Shown: in pieces, positions 16,833 through 25,141 of the stretch
Numbering within the stretch: the first letter of the stretch is position 1
Layout of the letters: each line of letters starts with the position of its first letter
NCBI GenBank assembly: GCA_964448135.1
Contig: CAYUVH010000039.1
Location: forward strand, 248,001 to 312,000
Length of the DNA: 64,000 bases
DNA from: CAYUVH01 sp964448135
Lineage (GTDB): Bacteria; Verrucomicrobiota; Verrucomicrobiia; Limisphaerales; UBA8199
Direction of reading: 5' to 3'
The notes under the pieces: model-generated
The model's database searches: none
What the model saw: only the letters and a program-made list of their open reading frames with translations
What the model was told of the DNA's origin: nothing
Position numbers and translations under genes: made by a program

Positions 16833-17813
16833 TCAGGGGCGAGAGGGTATGGCCTTGAGGCTGAGGTTTCGAACCTGCATTTCAACATCGAAAACACCGG
16901 GGACTTCCCAGCCCATGAAGATTCCATAGGGATGGTAATCGGCGAAATCACGCGAGCCCTTGATAAAACCTTTCGCCCAGGCGTGTTCGAGGCCTTTGCG
17001 CATCAGGGGCAATAGATCGGCTTGCAGCGTGATCCATTCGCGATGGTGAGCGCTCATTTGCGTGAAGTTTGTCGAGGCGGGTGTGTAGATGAAGAGTCGG
17101 GTCTGGCCGAAGTCCTGGGCTTCGAAATCGCCCGGCATGCGCTCGCGATCGTCATAGACCGGGATGCCGAACCAGTAGCATTCGCCATGGCCGGGGGATT
17201 TCGGGTTGCGATTGCAGACGGTCAGGAAGATCTGGAACTGCGCGGCGTGGAGTGTGGGGGAGTAGCCGTTGGTGTTGGCGAGTTCGGAATCCTTGAGGCG
17301 GGCTTCGAGATAAAAGTTGAGGGCGCTGACTTCCGTCAAGGAAGGCGGATTCTGGAAGTATTGCTCGACCAGCAAATGGACCCAGGGTTCGGCCTGCGAT
17401 TTCCGCGCCACGTTGCCGTATTCCGTGGCTGCATTGACGGCCAACGAAAGATCAGCGGCGGGACTTCCGGGCTCGACCACGCGCACGGATTTGGCCGAGT
17501 TGCTGCACCAAAGCGTTTCGTTGGTGAGAACACAGTCGGCGGGTTGCAATGGGAACTTGCTCGACCACTGGTCCAAATCCCACACCGGCTTTGCGTGGGC
17601 CAATCCGGCGACGGTTCCGTATTGGACGCGTTTGCCCTGCGGCGGAGCAATCAGATAAAAACCGCATTCAAAATGCGGATCGCGGACCAGTTCATGAGAG
17701 GAGTCGGCGGCGACAAGGTGGGTTGCGACAGCGAGTCCAAGCACGACCAGGACAATCCGGATTTTCAAACCGGCAAAGCCGCGTTTCAAAGGCCGAAGGG
17801 GAAGAAAGGGCAT
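16833..17813 (-). CDS. Secreted protein of unknown function
   Basis: ATG 17813 (MPFLPLRPLKRGFAG) is preferred because it places a signal peptide (LKIRIVLVVLGLAVATHLVAA) near the start; a frame from 17864 adds 17 residues. The mature part of about 290 residues is globular, rich in aromatic and acidic residues, with no recognised domain. It has features such as HGECYWFGIPVYDDRERMPGDFEAQDFG and a GIFMGWEVPGVFDVEMQVRNLSL ending that suggest a beta-sandwich, possibly carbohydrate-binding. That last point is a guess. It is on the same strand as, and downstream of, the rtcB cluster. Confidence 0.65.
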   Translation of the reverse strand: MPFLPLRPLKRGFAGLKIRIVLVVLGLAVATHLVAADSSHELVRDPHFECGFYLIAPPQGKRVQYGTVAGLAHAKPVWDLDQWSSKFPLQPADCVLTNETLWCSNSAKSVRVVEPGSPAADLSLAVNAATEYGNVARKSQAEPWVHLLVEQYFQNPPSLTEVSALNFYLEARLKDSELANTNGYSPTLHAAQFQIFLTVCNRNPKSPGHGECYWFGIPVYDDRERMPGDFEAQDFGQTRLFIYTPASTNFTQMSAHHREWITLQADLLPLMRKGLEHAWAKGFIKGSRDFADYHPYGIFMGWEVPGVFDVEMQVRNLSLKAIPSRP

Positions 17814-17882
17814 GATGACAGAAAAAGTCCGAGCCGGACTGGCGAGTGACAGAAAAATAATCATGGCTTGAGAAGCACGGAC

Positions 17883-19277
17883 TCAGTCCTCCGCACGTTC
17901 GCCGGCCGGGGCCATTTTGACCAGTTTGGGATCGAACTGGCCGAGGACGGTCACCAGATCCTGCTGCGCTGCCATCACTTCATGGATATTCTTGTAAACC
18001 ATGGGCACTTCGTCGAGTCCGGCGGAGATCAGATTGACGCCTTGTTCGCGCAGGAAGGCATTTACTTTTTTCCAATTGAAGCTTTTGGACGCCTGGGAAC
18101 GGCTCATGACACGGCCGGCGCCGTGCGAGGCGGAGTTTAACGACTCGGGATTGCCCTTGCCGCTGACCACGAAACCGGGCGAGGCCATCGAGCCGGGGAT
18201 GATGCCGAGGACGCCTTCGCCGGCGGGAGTGGCGCCCTTGCGGTGGACGACGACCTCGCGTTCCACGCCGTCGATCACGTGACGCTCCTTCCAGGCGAAG
18301 TTGTGATGGTTTTCCAGGTCGAGCAGAACCTGGGCGTTGAGATTTTCCGCGATGTGTTTGTGGATGAGTGCGTGGTTGGCGGCGGCGTATTTGCCCATGA
18401 GTTCCATGGCGTCCCAGTATTCCCTGCCCTCCTGGGAATCGAGCGAGAGCCAGGCGAGGCGTTTGAGTTCGCTCGGGAGATCGGGAAACTGGCTGAAGGC
18501 GATCTTGCTGTAATGATCACAAACAGCGGCGCCAGTCCCGCGGCTCCCGCTGTGGCTCAATAGCGCCACGTAAGTGCCGGGTTCGAGCTGGTTGATTTTT
18601 CCGTGCGCGGTGAAGGTGCCGAATTCCACGAAGTGATTGCCGCTACCGCTGGTGCCAAGTTGAGACCAGGCCTTGTCTTTGTACTGCTTCGTGATCGGGC
18701 TGACGCTCCAATCTTGATCCAAGACATCGTGCTGACGGCGGGTATTGAAGGACGAGCCAACGCCGAAACGGGTTTCCGCTTCAATTGCCCGGGCAAGACG
18801 ATCCTGATGCCGCTCCAAAGTTTGCACGGGAATATCCAGCACGGTCATTTTCATCCGGCAGGCAATGTCCACGCCGACGGCGTACGGGATGACCGTATTG
18901 TCGGTGGCCAGCACTCCGCCGATGGGCAAACCGTAGCCGACATGGGCATCAGGCATGAGTGCGCCGGCGACGGCAACGGGCAGCAGACAGGCTTTCTCCA
19001 TTTGCATGACCGCCTGCTCTTCCAGGTTATCACCCCACTGGCGATACTTCGCCGGTTCCGCGCGCGGAGGCGGCGGCGCGCTGAGCAATGAGCGCGCGAG
19101 TTCGCCGCGCAGGTCGTCCTTCACGAAGGCCTGGGGGTTGGCGACGATGGCTTTCAGTTCGTCCTCCAGGCGGGTCTTGTCGCCACCGCCCAGAATAAAG
19201 CTGGTGACAAAACCGGTTGCCCGGCGGGTGGCTTCGCCCAAGGGGATGCCGAGGCGAATGAAAGTCTTAGGATTCAT
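17883..19277 (-). CDS. rtcB: RtcB family RNA ligase (paralogue 1)
   Basis: The 464-residue protein contains every RtcB active-site element: GVDIACRM (metal Asp and Cys), SGSGNHFVEFG, LLSHSGSRGTG, ENHHNFAW and NSASHGAGRVMSR, whose His is the expected guanylation nucleophile. RtcB enzymes join RNA 2',3'-cyclic phosphate or 3'-phosphate ends to 5'-OH ends using GTP and Mn, repairing cleaved tRNA and rRNA. The DUF4240 gene ends 12 nt upstream, so the two are probably co-transcribed. No archease, RtcA or Ro60 gene is seen in the window. Confidence 0.93.
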   Translation of the reverse strand: MNPKTFIRLGIPLGEATRRATGFVTSFILGGGDKTRLEDELKAIVANPQAFVKDDLRGELARSLLSAPPPPRAEPAKYRQWGDNLEEQAVMQMEKACLLPVAVAGALMPDAHVGYGLPIGGVLATDNTVIPYAVGVDIACRMKMTVLDIPVQTLERHQDRLARAIEAETRFGVGSSFNTRRQHDVLDQDWSVSPITKQYKDKAWSQLGTSGSGNHFVEFGTFTAHGKINQLEPGTYVALLSHSGSRGTGAAVCDHYSKIAFSQFPDLPSELKRLAWLSLDSQEGREYWDAMELMGKYAAANHALIHKHIAENLNAQVLLDLENHHNFAWKERHVIDGVEREVVVHRKGATPAGEGVLGIIPGSMASPGFVVSGKGNPESLNSASHGAGRVMSRSQASKSFNWKKVNAFLREQGVNLISAGLDEVPMVYKNIHEVMAAQQDLVTVLGQFDPKLVKMAPAGERAED

Positions 19278-19289
19278 TATGAGTGCAGT

Positions 19290-20171
19290 TTATGCCAGGC
19301 CTCGCTCCCTCAAGGAGTGCAACCAGCCATCGAAGTCATTTATTCCCGGCGCGGAAAGGTCGAGGGAAATTGGCTTTCCCTGTAAGTCAGTTCGCAGGGC
19401 CAGGTGCGCCGGTGTGAGGTCGCGCAGCAAGCGCGTCGCAATCCAATAATGGCCCTCATCCAGTTTGAAGGGTTCCCACTGGAAGTCCCTTCCAGAGGAG
19501 ACAGGCGCATGGCCGCTTGGCAAAACCGCCGCGACGATTCTCGGCGGAGGAATCAAACCACAGGATGGAATGATGCCCGACGCAAGCATGAGTTCGGCCA
19601 ATCGGTCGGCTGCATTTTCGTCGCTCTCCTGCTTCTCATAACGAACCTTGAGATACAGCCAGCTTGAGTCTTTATACCCATATCTGGCAACGAGCTTGGG
19701 AAATCGCTTCGACATCTCCCACTCATTGAAGGAAATGCCCGACGGCTCGCGCGGATGCCGGAATCCTTCCTCCTCCGGCATTTCGCAGCCGGTCGCCTCC
19801 TCGTAAACCTTGTGCGCGACGGATTGGTAGCCCTCATACGTGGCCCATTCCCGCTCTATACCGTGATCCGCCAGGTCATCTGCGTTCCTGCACGCCGTTT
19901 CATAAGCGGCGCGTCCCAACGAAATCAACGTGGAACGGAAATCCATGAATGAATCATCGCTGCAACCATGGTTGATCACGAAGGCGGCGCCCCAAATATC
20001 ATGAGAATACGCCTTGAAGTAGAATTCAGTGTAGAGCCGATCGAAAGACAGAATCTCCTCCACCGGCAGGCTCCGGAGTTCTGCAGCCAAGTGGTCGCAT
20101 TTGACCTTCATGTCACGCGGTGATAGCGCGTGCGCCCGGCCCACTAATTCCCAAAATTCTTCGGTTGTCAT
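19290..20171 (-). CDS. DUF4240 domain protein
   Basis: A 293-residue soluble protein. The N-terminal 150 residues (MTTEEFWELVGRAH...ILSFDRLYTEFYFKAYSHDIWGAAFVINHGCSDDSFMDFRSTLISLG) match the DUF4240 pattern: an opening FW motif, a W-A-A segment, a G-C-SDD-x-F-x-x-F-R segment and a later ATYEGYQSVAHKVYEEATG. The remainder is unassigned. DUF4240 proteins are often near WGR, SUKH or toxin-immunity genes, and their biochemical role is unknown. Here the gene lies between two rtcB paralogues and is 12 nt upstream of rtcB paralogue 1, suggesting shared expression with RNA repair. Confidence 0.8.
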   Translation of the reverse strand: MTTEEFWELVGRAHALSPRDMKVKCDHLAAELRSLPVEEILSFDRLYTEFYFKAYSHDIWGAAFVINHGCSDDSFMDFRSTLISLGRAAYETACRNADDLADHGIEREWATYEGYQSVAHKVYEEATGCEMPEEEGFRHPREPSGISFNEWEMSKRFPKLVARYGYKDSSWLYLKVRYEKQESDENAADRLAELMLASGIIPSCGLIPPPRIVAAVLPSGHAPVSSGRDFQWEPFKLDEGHYWIATRLLRDLTPAHLALRTDLQGKPISLDLSAPGINDFDGWLHSLRERGLA

Positions 20172-20235
20172 GGTTGCGTTTCAGCAATGCGTTTGAGGTT
20201 ACAGAACAGGCCGTTGCAAATAGCCTGTCCGATTC

Positions 20236-20320
20236 TTTCGTCCCTGACGGGACTTTTTTCACCGCTTGCATAAACCCAGCGATAAATCGCTGGGCTATTC
20301 TCTTTCGTCCCGTCGGGACT
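20236..20320. repeat. Interspersed palindromic repeat
   Basis: Two copies of a TTTCGTCCC...GGGACT palindrome (20236-20254 and 20303-20320) flank a hairpin with CCCAGCGA (20275-20282) and TCGCTGGG (20287-20294). The unit sits in the 278-nt gap between rtcB paralogue 2 and the DUF4240 gene and resembles dispersed palindromic repeats of Bacteroidota and Verrucomicrobiota. It may attenuate or separate transcription within the cluster. Confidence 0.7.
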
Positions 20321-20449
20321 AATTCTAGTGACACGCTCCACCTGTATCCATACCTCAATGCCGCCCCTGAACGGGGCTGGGAGGCTCGAAATTCTTATTA
20401 CTAGAAATATTTCGCGCCTACGGCGCTGGCAACATGCATCGATTCCACT

Positions 20450-21967
20450 TTACGCTGCCCCCCCGAGGCTGCTGTCCGAATCTTTGATCACAAACCGCGC
20501 CTTGAGGCGGGCCACTTCGGTGGCGAGGTGGGCGGCTTTGACGGAGTCGAGGACGGCGTCGAAATCCTTGTACGCGGCCGGGGCTTCGTCCTTTGGATAC
20601 AGACGGCAGTTGGTGAGGATGTCGTTGGCGACGAACTCGTCGTCCACGGTTTTTTGATCCAGGGCGCGGTCGGCGGCTTTGCGGCCCATGGCGCGGCCGG
20701 CGCCGTGGTTGACGGAGTAGGCGGCATTTGCCGCGCCGGAATCGGCGACCATGATGACACTGCCGGCGGTTGGGTTCCCGGGCAGCAGGATGGGATGGCC
20801 GGTCTCGGCGAACGGCGTGTCCTGGAGCGACGGATGGCCGGCCGGGAAGGCGCGGGTGGCGCCTTTGCGGTGGACCCAGCCTTCGCCGGCGAAACCACCG
20901 TGGCCATCAGCGAGCAGTTCCTTGCGCGCGATGTTGTGGCTGATGTAGTACACGAGCGAACCCTTCACGCCCGGAATCACCTCCTGAAACGCTTCGAGCA
21001 CGAGCGCGTTGATGAGCATGTGATTCACGGTGGCGAAGTTCGCGCCGAGGGCCATGTCAGCGAGGTAGTGGTCCGCCTCGACCGTGGCCAGCGGGGCGTA
21101 GACGAGTTCCTTGTCGTCGCCTGGCAGCGGGATGGACCACTGGGCGAACTTCTGCTGCAAGGTGCGGAACTGGCCGCTGGCCAGGGCGTGGCCGAAGCCG
21201 CGCGAGCCGCAGTGTGACAGGAATCCCACGCACCCATCGCGCAGGCCGAAGACTTCGGCGGCGCGGCGGGCGCGGTCGTCGTCCGCAACACGGACGATTT
21301 CGCATTCGCCGAAGTGGTTGCCGCCGCCGTAAGAACCGAGCTGGGTCACCTTCTCGACGAAGTTGGAGAACTGGTTCACGCGGAGCCAGGCGAGGCGTTC
21401 GGCGAGCGTGCCGCTCGTGCCGTCATGGGCGACGTGCGCGGCATCTTCGCAGCGCCGGGCCCACTCGGTCGGGATGCCCAACGCGTACAGGACTTCGGCC
21501 GACGCGCCGTCGGTGGCGACTTTCTCGCCAAGCTGCTCGCCGACTTTGCGCGCCTTTTTGGCGGAGCCCTGGCCCCGGCCCGGGCCGGTAGGTGTTCGTT
21601 CCAGGATGGCATTGATCAAGTTGCGGCGCACGGTCTTGTCGGCAACCTCCGCGGCGGGCAAATCCAGTTGCAGGAAGCTCATGGAGCATTTGATGTCCAC
21701 GCCGACGGGTCCCGGATAGACGTGCGACGACGAGGTGAGTACGCACCCCACCGGCGCGCCGTAGCCCGCGTGGGCGTCCGGATTGAGGACGAGGTCGGTG
21801 ACACCGGGTGCGCTGCGAGCGTTCAAGGCCTGCTGGAGGCACCTGGCGTCGAAGCCGGCGCGAATGGAATTCGTGCCGATGACGGTGATGGGTTTGCCTT
21901 TGTTGCCGGGAGCGGAGATGAACCCCGTGGCCTCGCCGGTGATATGAATTTGTGTTGGATTTTCCAT
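20450..21967 (-). CDS. rtcB: RtcB family RNA ligase (paralogue 2)
   Basis: Start ATG 21967 (MENPTQIHITGEATG) gives 505 residues; the frame extends to 22003 without homologous sequence. The active-site set is complete: LNPDAHAGYGAPVG, GVDIKCSM, GGGNHFGECE, LSHCGSRGFGHAL, YYISHNIARKE and SVNHGAGRAMGRKAAD. It is clearly divergent from paralogue 1 (the N-terminal ITVIGTNSIRAGFDARCLQQ part has no counterpart there), so this is not a recent duplication. It is the first gene of the leftward cluster rtcB2 - DUF4240 - rtcB1 and is divergent from the receiver-domain gene at 22125. Confidence 0.93.
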   Translation of the reverse strand: MENPTQIHITGEATGFISAPGNKGKPITVIGTNSIRAGFDARCLQQALNARSAPGVTDLVLNPDAHAGYGAPVGCVLTSSSHVYPGPVGVDIKCSMSFLQLDLPAAEVADKTVRRNLINAILERTPTGPGRGQGSAKKARKVGEQLGEKVATDGASAEVLYALGIPTEWARRCEDAAHVAHDGTSGTLAERLAWLRVNQFSNFVEKVTQLGSYGGGNHFGECEIVRVADDDRARRAAEVFGLRDGCVGFLSHCGSRGFGHALASGQFRTLQQKFAQWSIPLPGDDKELVYAPLATVEADHYLADMALGANFATVNHMLINALVLEAFQEVIPGVKGSLVYYISHNIARKELLADGHGGFAGEGWVHRKGATRAFPAGHPSLQDTPFAETGHPILLPGNPTAGSVIMVADSGAANAAYSVNHGAGRAMGRKAADRALDQKTVDDEFVANDILTNCRLYPKDEAPAAYKDFDAVLDSVKAAHLATEVARLKARFVIKDSDSSLGGAA

Positions 21968-22124
21968 AAAGTGTTGTAGAGTTTCTCCCAAGGACCGCAC
22001 CACTCAGATAGCCTGGGCTATTTGGCGTCACCGCCAGATCAGATCAGGTTATGGTCAAGTTTCTTTTGCCTGTTACTTGAATATGAATGCTTATGGTGTA
22101 GAGTCGAATGCAGGATGTTACTTA

Positions 22125-22721
22125 ATGCGGACGAAGTTACACATCCTTTTGATCGAGGACGATCTAGCTGATGCTGGTTTGATCGAGCATGAGCTGGAGC
22201 GAGCGGGTTTTGCTTTCCGCCTTACCCGCATCGAGACCGAAGGCGATCTTCGCCGCGAATTACAGGAATCCCGGCCGGACATAATTCTTTCCGACCACGG
22301 TCTGCCTTCCTTTGACGGCTTCAGGGCGCTGGAAATTGTCCGCAGCTTGTCCCCCGACCTGCCCTTCATTTTCGTCAGCGGCTCGAATGACCAGGGCATG
22401 GTCGCCGAAATGCACGAAGAGGGCGCGACGGATTATGTTTTCAAGAATGACCTGGGCGACCTGCGCGATGCGATCCGGTCGGCCATCGGAAATGCGGTGC
22501 CGAAATTGCCAGGAACGCCGCTTGCGAACAAGAAGTCAAGGCCCGCGCCGGAACTGGATGCCGCGCCGCACGAACTGCCGCGGAAGGTTCGATTCTGTCC
22601 CGAGTGCCGGAAGACGCGGGATGAAGCCGACGCCGCGCTCGAGCTGGACGACTTTGTGCGGCGGAACGCGGATGTGACGATCGTGCATAGTCCGTGCGAG
22701 GCTTGTTCGCGGAAGGTTTAG
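22125..22721 (+). CDS. Stand-alone receiver-domain response regulator with C-terminal CxxC pairs
   Basis: The start at ATG 22125 (MRTKLHILLIEDDLADAGLIEHELERAGF) fits receiver domains; an in-frame ATG at 22077 adds 16 unrelated residues. The receiver domain (about 1-125) has EDD, the phosphoacceptor Asp in DIILSDHGLPSFDG, VSGSND and a Lys in YVFKNDL. There is no DNA-binding domain; a linker leads to FCPECRK...CEACSRKV, which could bind zinc. It is transcribed divergently from rtcB paralogue 2 with about 157 nt between starts. No histidine kinase is nearby. Confidence 0.85.
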   Translation: MRTKLHILLIEDDLADAGLIEHELERAGFAFRLTRIETEGDLRRELQESRPDIILSDHGLPSFDGFRALEIVRSLSPDLPFIFVSGSNDQGMVAEMHEEGATDYVFKNDLGDLRDAIRSAIGNAVPKLPGTPLANKKSRPAPELDAAPHELPRKVRFCPECRKTRDEADAALELDDFVRRNADVTIVHSPCEACSRKV

Positions 22722-22885
22722 TGGGAGCGCTTCGAGTAGAGGGAATTCCCCTCATCCGCCGTCGCGGGGACGCTATGGCGGGACAGGCCCCGGATCTCTC
22801 CCAAAGGGGGATTCGCACAACAAGGGTTCAGATTTGACGATGGGTGCCTTGTCTAACCGCAAATTCCCATGCTTTTGAACGCGCT

Positions 22886-22944
22886 GCGGCTTATAAAGCC
22901 GCGCTCCGGGACTTTTTGTGGCGGCCGCACAGCGCGGCCCTACC
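22886..22944. repeat. Two adjacent hairpins in the 3' region of two convergent genes
   Basis: GCGGCTT-ATA-AAGCCGC is a perfect hairpin at 22886-22902. GCGGCCGC...GCGCGGCCCTACC (22921-22944) is a palindromic word that recurs at 25083-25109, in both cases 30-35 nt past the stop of a minus-strand gene. These may act as terminators or REP-like repeats; no U-tract follows. Confidence 0.5.
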
Positions 22945-22975
22945 TGGGAGATGGCAAAGCCTTCCTGATCCAGAA

Positions 22976-24814
22976 CTAGTCGAAGACGGCCAGGTCGCGG
23001 TTGGCTTTGCGGAGGCTGCGGCAGAGACCGAGGCAAAGGTTTTGCAGGAGCTTGATTTTGATGGCGGAATGCGAGACGCCGAGGGCTTCGAAATCGTTCA
23101 CCTCCAGCAAATCGCAATCCACGTCGGTGTCGGCCAGGATGGTGGCCGCGCGCGGCGCGCCGTCCAGCAGGGCCATTTCGCCGAAGGCCATGCCCGGAGA
23201 AAAGGTGGCCAGCCGCCGGCTGGCTCCGCCGGCCAGGCCGACGTGCACGCTGACTTTGCCGCGCGCGAGGAAAAAGAGTTCGCGGGCGCCATCGCCGGCA
23301 TTCACCACCGCCTCGCCCTGGCGATAGGAACGCCGCTTCAGGCGGGAGGAAACAACGGCCAATTCGTCCGTTGTGAACTGATCGAACAAGCGGTATTCGC
23401 GCGGGGTCACGGTGTGGTCGGCGATGGCGCCGTTTTGGGCCACGGCCAACAGCCGGTTTTCACACCACTCCAGCGCCGCGTCCTGGTCGGTGAAGGAGCG
23501 GAACAATTCGTCGTACTGCTTCGCCAGTTTCACCTTCATGTAGTGGCGCAGCGGCGACAGGTGGCCGGCGTTGGTGAACAGCATGTGTTTCCCGGCATCG
23601 GTCAGGCGGCGGAGCAATTGGTAACAGAGCCGGCACGCGCTTTCATTCACGGTCAATGCGCGTTTCAAATCCACGAGCAGGTAATCATACGCCGCGAAGT
23701 TTTCGACGGCGTCGCGCACCAGGGGTTCGAGGCTGACGAAAGTCAGATTGCCCTGGAGCTGATAGACACGGATGCGTGAGCCGGCCTGGGTGAGCGCGCT
23801 GCTTTCCTCGGGAGTCCGGATGCGATGCGAGGACAGCTCGGCTCCGGTGAATCGCAGGCGCAGCGAGGTCCGGCCGACGCTGGGACGGTTCAGGACATGC
23901 AAATCGAGATGACGCGCGAGGGCCTGGCAGACGGCGATGCCGCGCACACTGTTGCTGCGGGAGTCCAGCCGCGGAGAGAAAATGCCGATACCCAATTGCC
24001 CCGGCAGGATGGCGATGACGCCACCGGATACGCCGCTCTTGGCCGGCATGCCGACTTTGTAAATCCACTCGCCCGCATAATCATACATGCCGCAGGAGCC
24101 CATCACGCTCAATACGCTTTCGACGTACTCACCGCGAATAGCCTGCTTGCGCGTGACGGGATTGACGCCGCGGTTCGCCAGGGTGGCGGCCATGACGGCC
24201 AGGTCGCGGCAGGTCACCGAGACGGAGCATTGGCGGAAATACATTTCCACGACCGGCGTGGGATCCGATTCCACGATGCCGAAATTGCGCAGCATGTGGC
24301 CGATGGCACGGTTCCGATGGCCGGTTTCGCTTTCGGAGCGGAAAACCGTTTCATCCAATTCGAGCGTCCGGCCGGCATAGAGGCCGAACATGTCCATCAG
24401 CCGCCGCAATTTGGTGGCGTCATTTTTTCCCGCGATCAAGCCCGCGCTCGCGATGGCGCCGGCGTTGATCATCGGGTTGCGCGGACGCCCGGTGCCGGGG
24501 TCGAGGCTGATCGAGTTGAAGGCGTCACCGGTTGGTTCCATCCCCACTTTTTTCAGGACGCTTTCGCGGCCATGGTCTTCGAGCACCAGCCCATAAACGA
24601 AAGGCTTTGAAATGGATTGGATGGTGAAGGGCTGGAGAAAATCGCCCGCCTCATAAATCGCTCCGCTCGCGGTGGCGAGACAGATGGCGAACCAGTTCGG
24701 ATTCGCCTTGGCGAGTTCGGGAATGTAGGTGGCGACGTGGCCGTCCTTCAGGCTCGCGTATTCCGCATGGAGTTCGGCTACGTAGTCGGAAATGGGGGAG
24801 GAAATGGAATTCAT
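22976..24814 (-). CDS. glsA: Glutaminase fused to STAS and cyclic-nucleotide-binding domains
   Basis: A 612-residue three-domain protein. Residues about 1-310 are a serine-dependent beta-lactamase-fold glutaminase: FTIQSISKPFVYGL with the S-x-x-K catalytic pair, NPMINAGAIAS, and SGVSGGVIAILPGQLGIGIFSPRLD. Residues about 340-450 form a STAS-like domain (NLTFVSLEPLVRD...YDYLLVDLKRALTVNESA). Residues about 475-600 are a CAP_ED/cNMP-binding domain (YRQGEAVVNAGDGARELFFLARGKVSVHV...FGEMALLDGAPRAATILADTDVD). Glutaminase converts glutamine to glutamate and ammonia; the tail suggests control by cNMP or protein partners. Ordinary bacterial GlsA is about 310 residues. Confidence 0.93.
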   Translation of the reverse strand: MNSISSPISDYVAELHAEYASLKDGHVATYIPELAKANPNWFAICLATASGAIYEAGDFLQPFTIQSISKPFVYGLVLEDHGRESVLKKVGMEPTGDAFNSISLDPGTGRPRNPMINAGAIASAGLIAGKNDATKLRRLMDMFGLYAGRTLELDETVFRSESETGHRNRAIGHMLRNFGIVESDPTPVVEMYFRQCSVSVTCRDLAVMAATLANRGVNPVTRKQAIRGEYVESVLSVMGSCGMYDYAGEWIYKVGMPAKSGVSGGVIAILPGQLGIGIFSPRLDSRSNSVRGIAVCQALARHLDLHVLNRPSVGRTSLRLRFTGAELSSHRIRTPEESSALTQAGSRIRVYQLQGNLTFVSLEPLVRDAVENFAAYDYLLVDLKRALTVNESACRLCYQLLRRLTDAGKHMLFTNAGHLSPLRHYMKVKLAKQYDELFRSFTDQDAALEWCENRLLAVAQNGAIADHTVTPREYRLFDQFTTDELAVVSSRLKRRSYRQGEAVVNAGDGARELFFLARGKVSVHVGLAGGASRRLATFSPGMAFGEMALLDGAPRAATILADTDVDCDLLEVNDFEALGVSHSAIKIKLLQNLCLGLCRSLRKANRDLAVFD

Positions 24815-25141
24815 TATCTGGATTGGGTGAAATCAGATTGCCCGCTGGAATTCACTAAGTTTCGGGGGCAAAAGATGTGCCAACCAGGGTTTGAAGTCAA
24901 AAACTGTCGCCAAACAACGGAAATCCGCGTGGTGCTTTCGTGTGGCGGCACGAAAGATTATCCATGTTGGTCAAAATTCGCCCGGAGTGGAGCGCGGCCC
25001 GGCGGCTCGCGAGTACGCCCGCCCCACCGCGCTGCGGTCTAGGGCAGTTTATTTAATCCTGTAGCCAGGGCGCCACGACGTCGCGGCCGCGCAGCAGCGC
25101 GGCCCTACCGTTAGTGCGGCCACAGGTTTACGGAAACTGCA
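24815..25141. other. Non-coding gap with a repeated GCGGCCGC...GCGCGGCCCTACC motif
   Basis: No gene is supported. Bases 25083-25109 repeat the palindromic word found at 22921-22944. The rest is G+C-rich spacer with no clear signal. Confidence 0.5.

Noticed and set aside
16424..16951. 175-codon minus frame with Ser-His-Arg repeats
   Set aside because: Product of the 9-bp tandem repeat and of copy B of the array; overlaps the end of a real gene.
24617..25042. 141-codon + frame across the glutaminase start and the following gap
   Set aside because: Its first half is antisense to the glutaminase N-terminus and its second half has no coding character.
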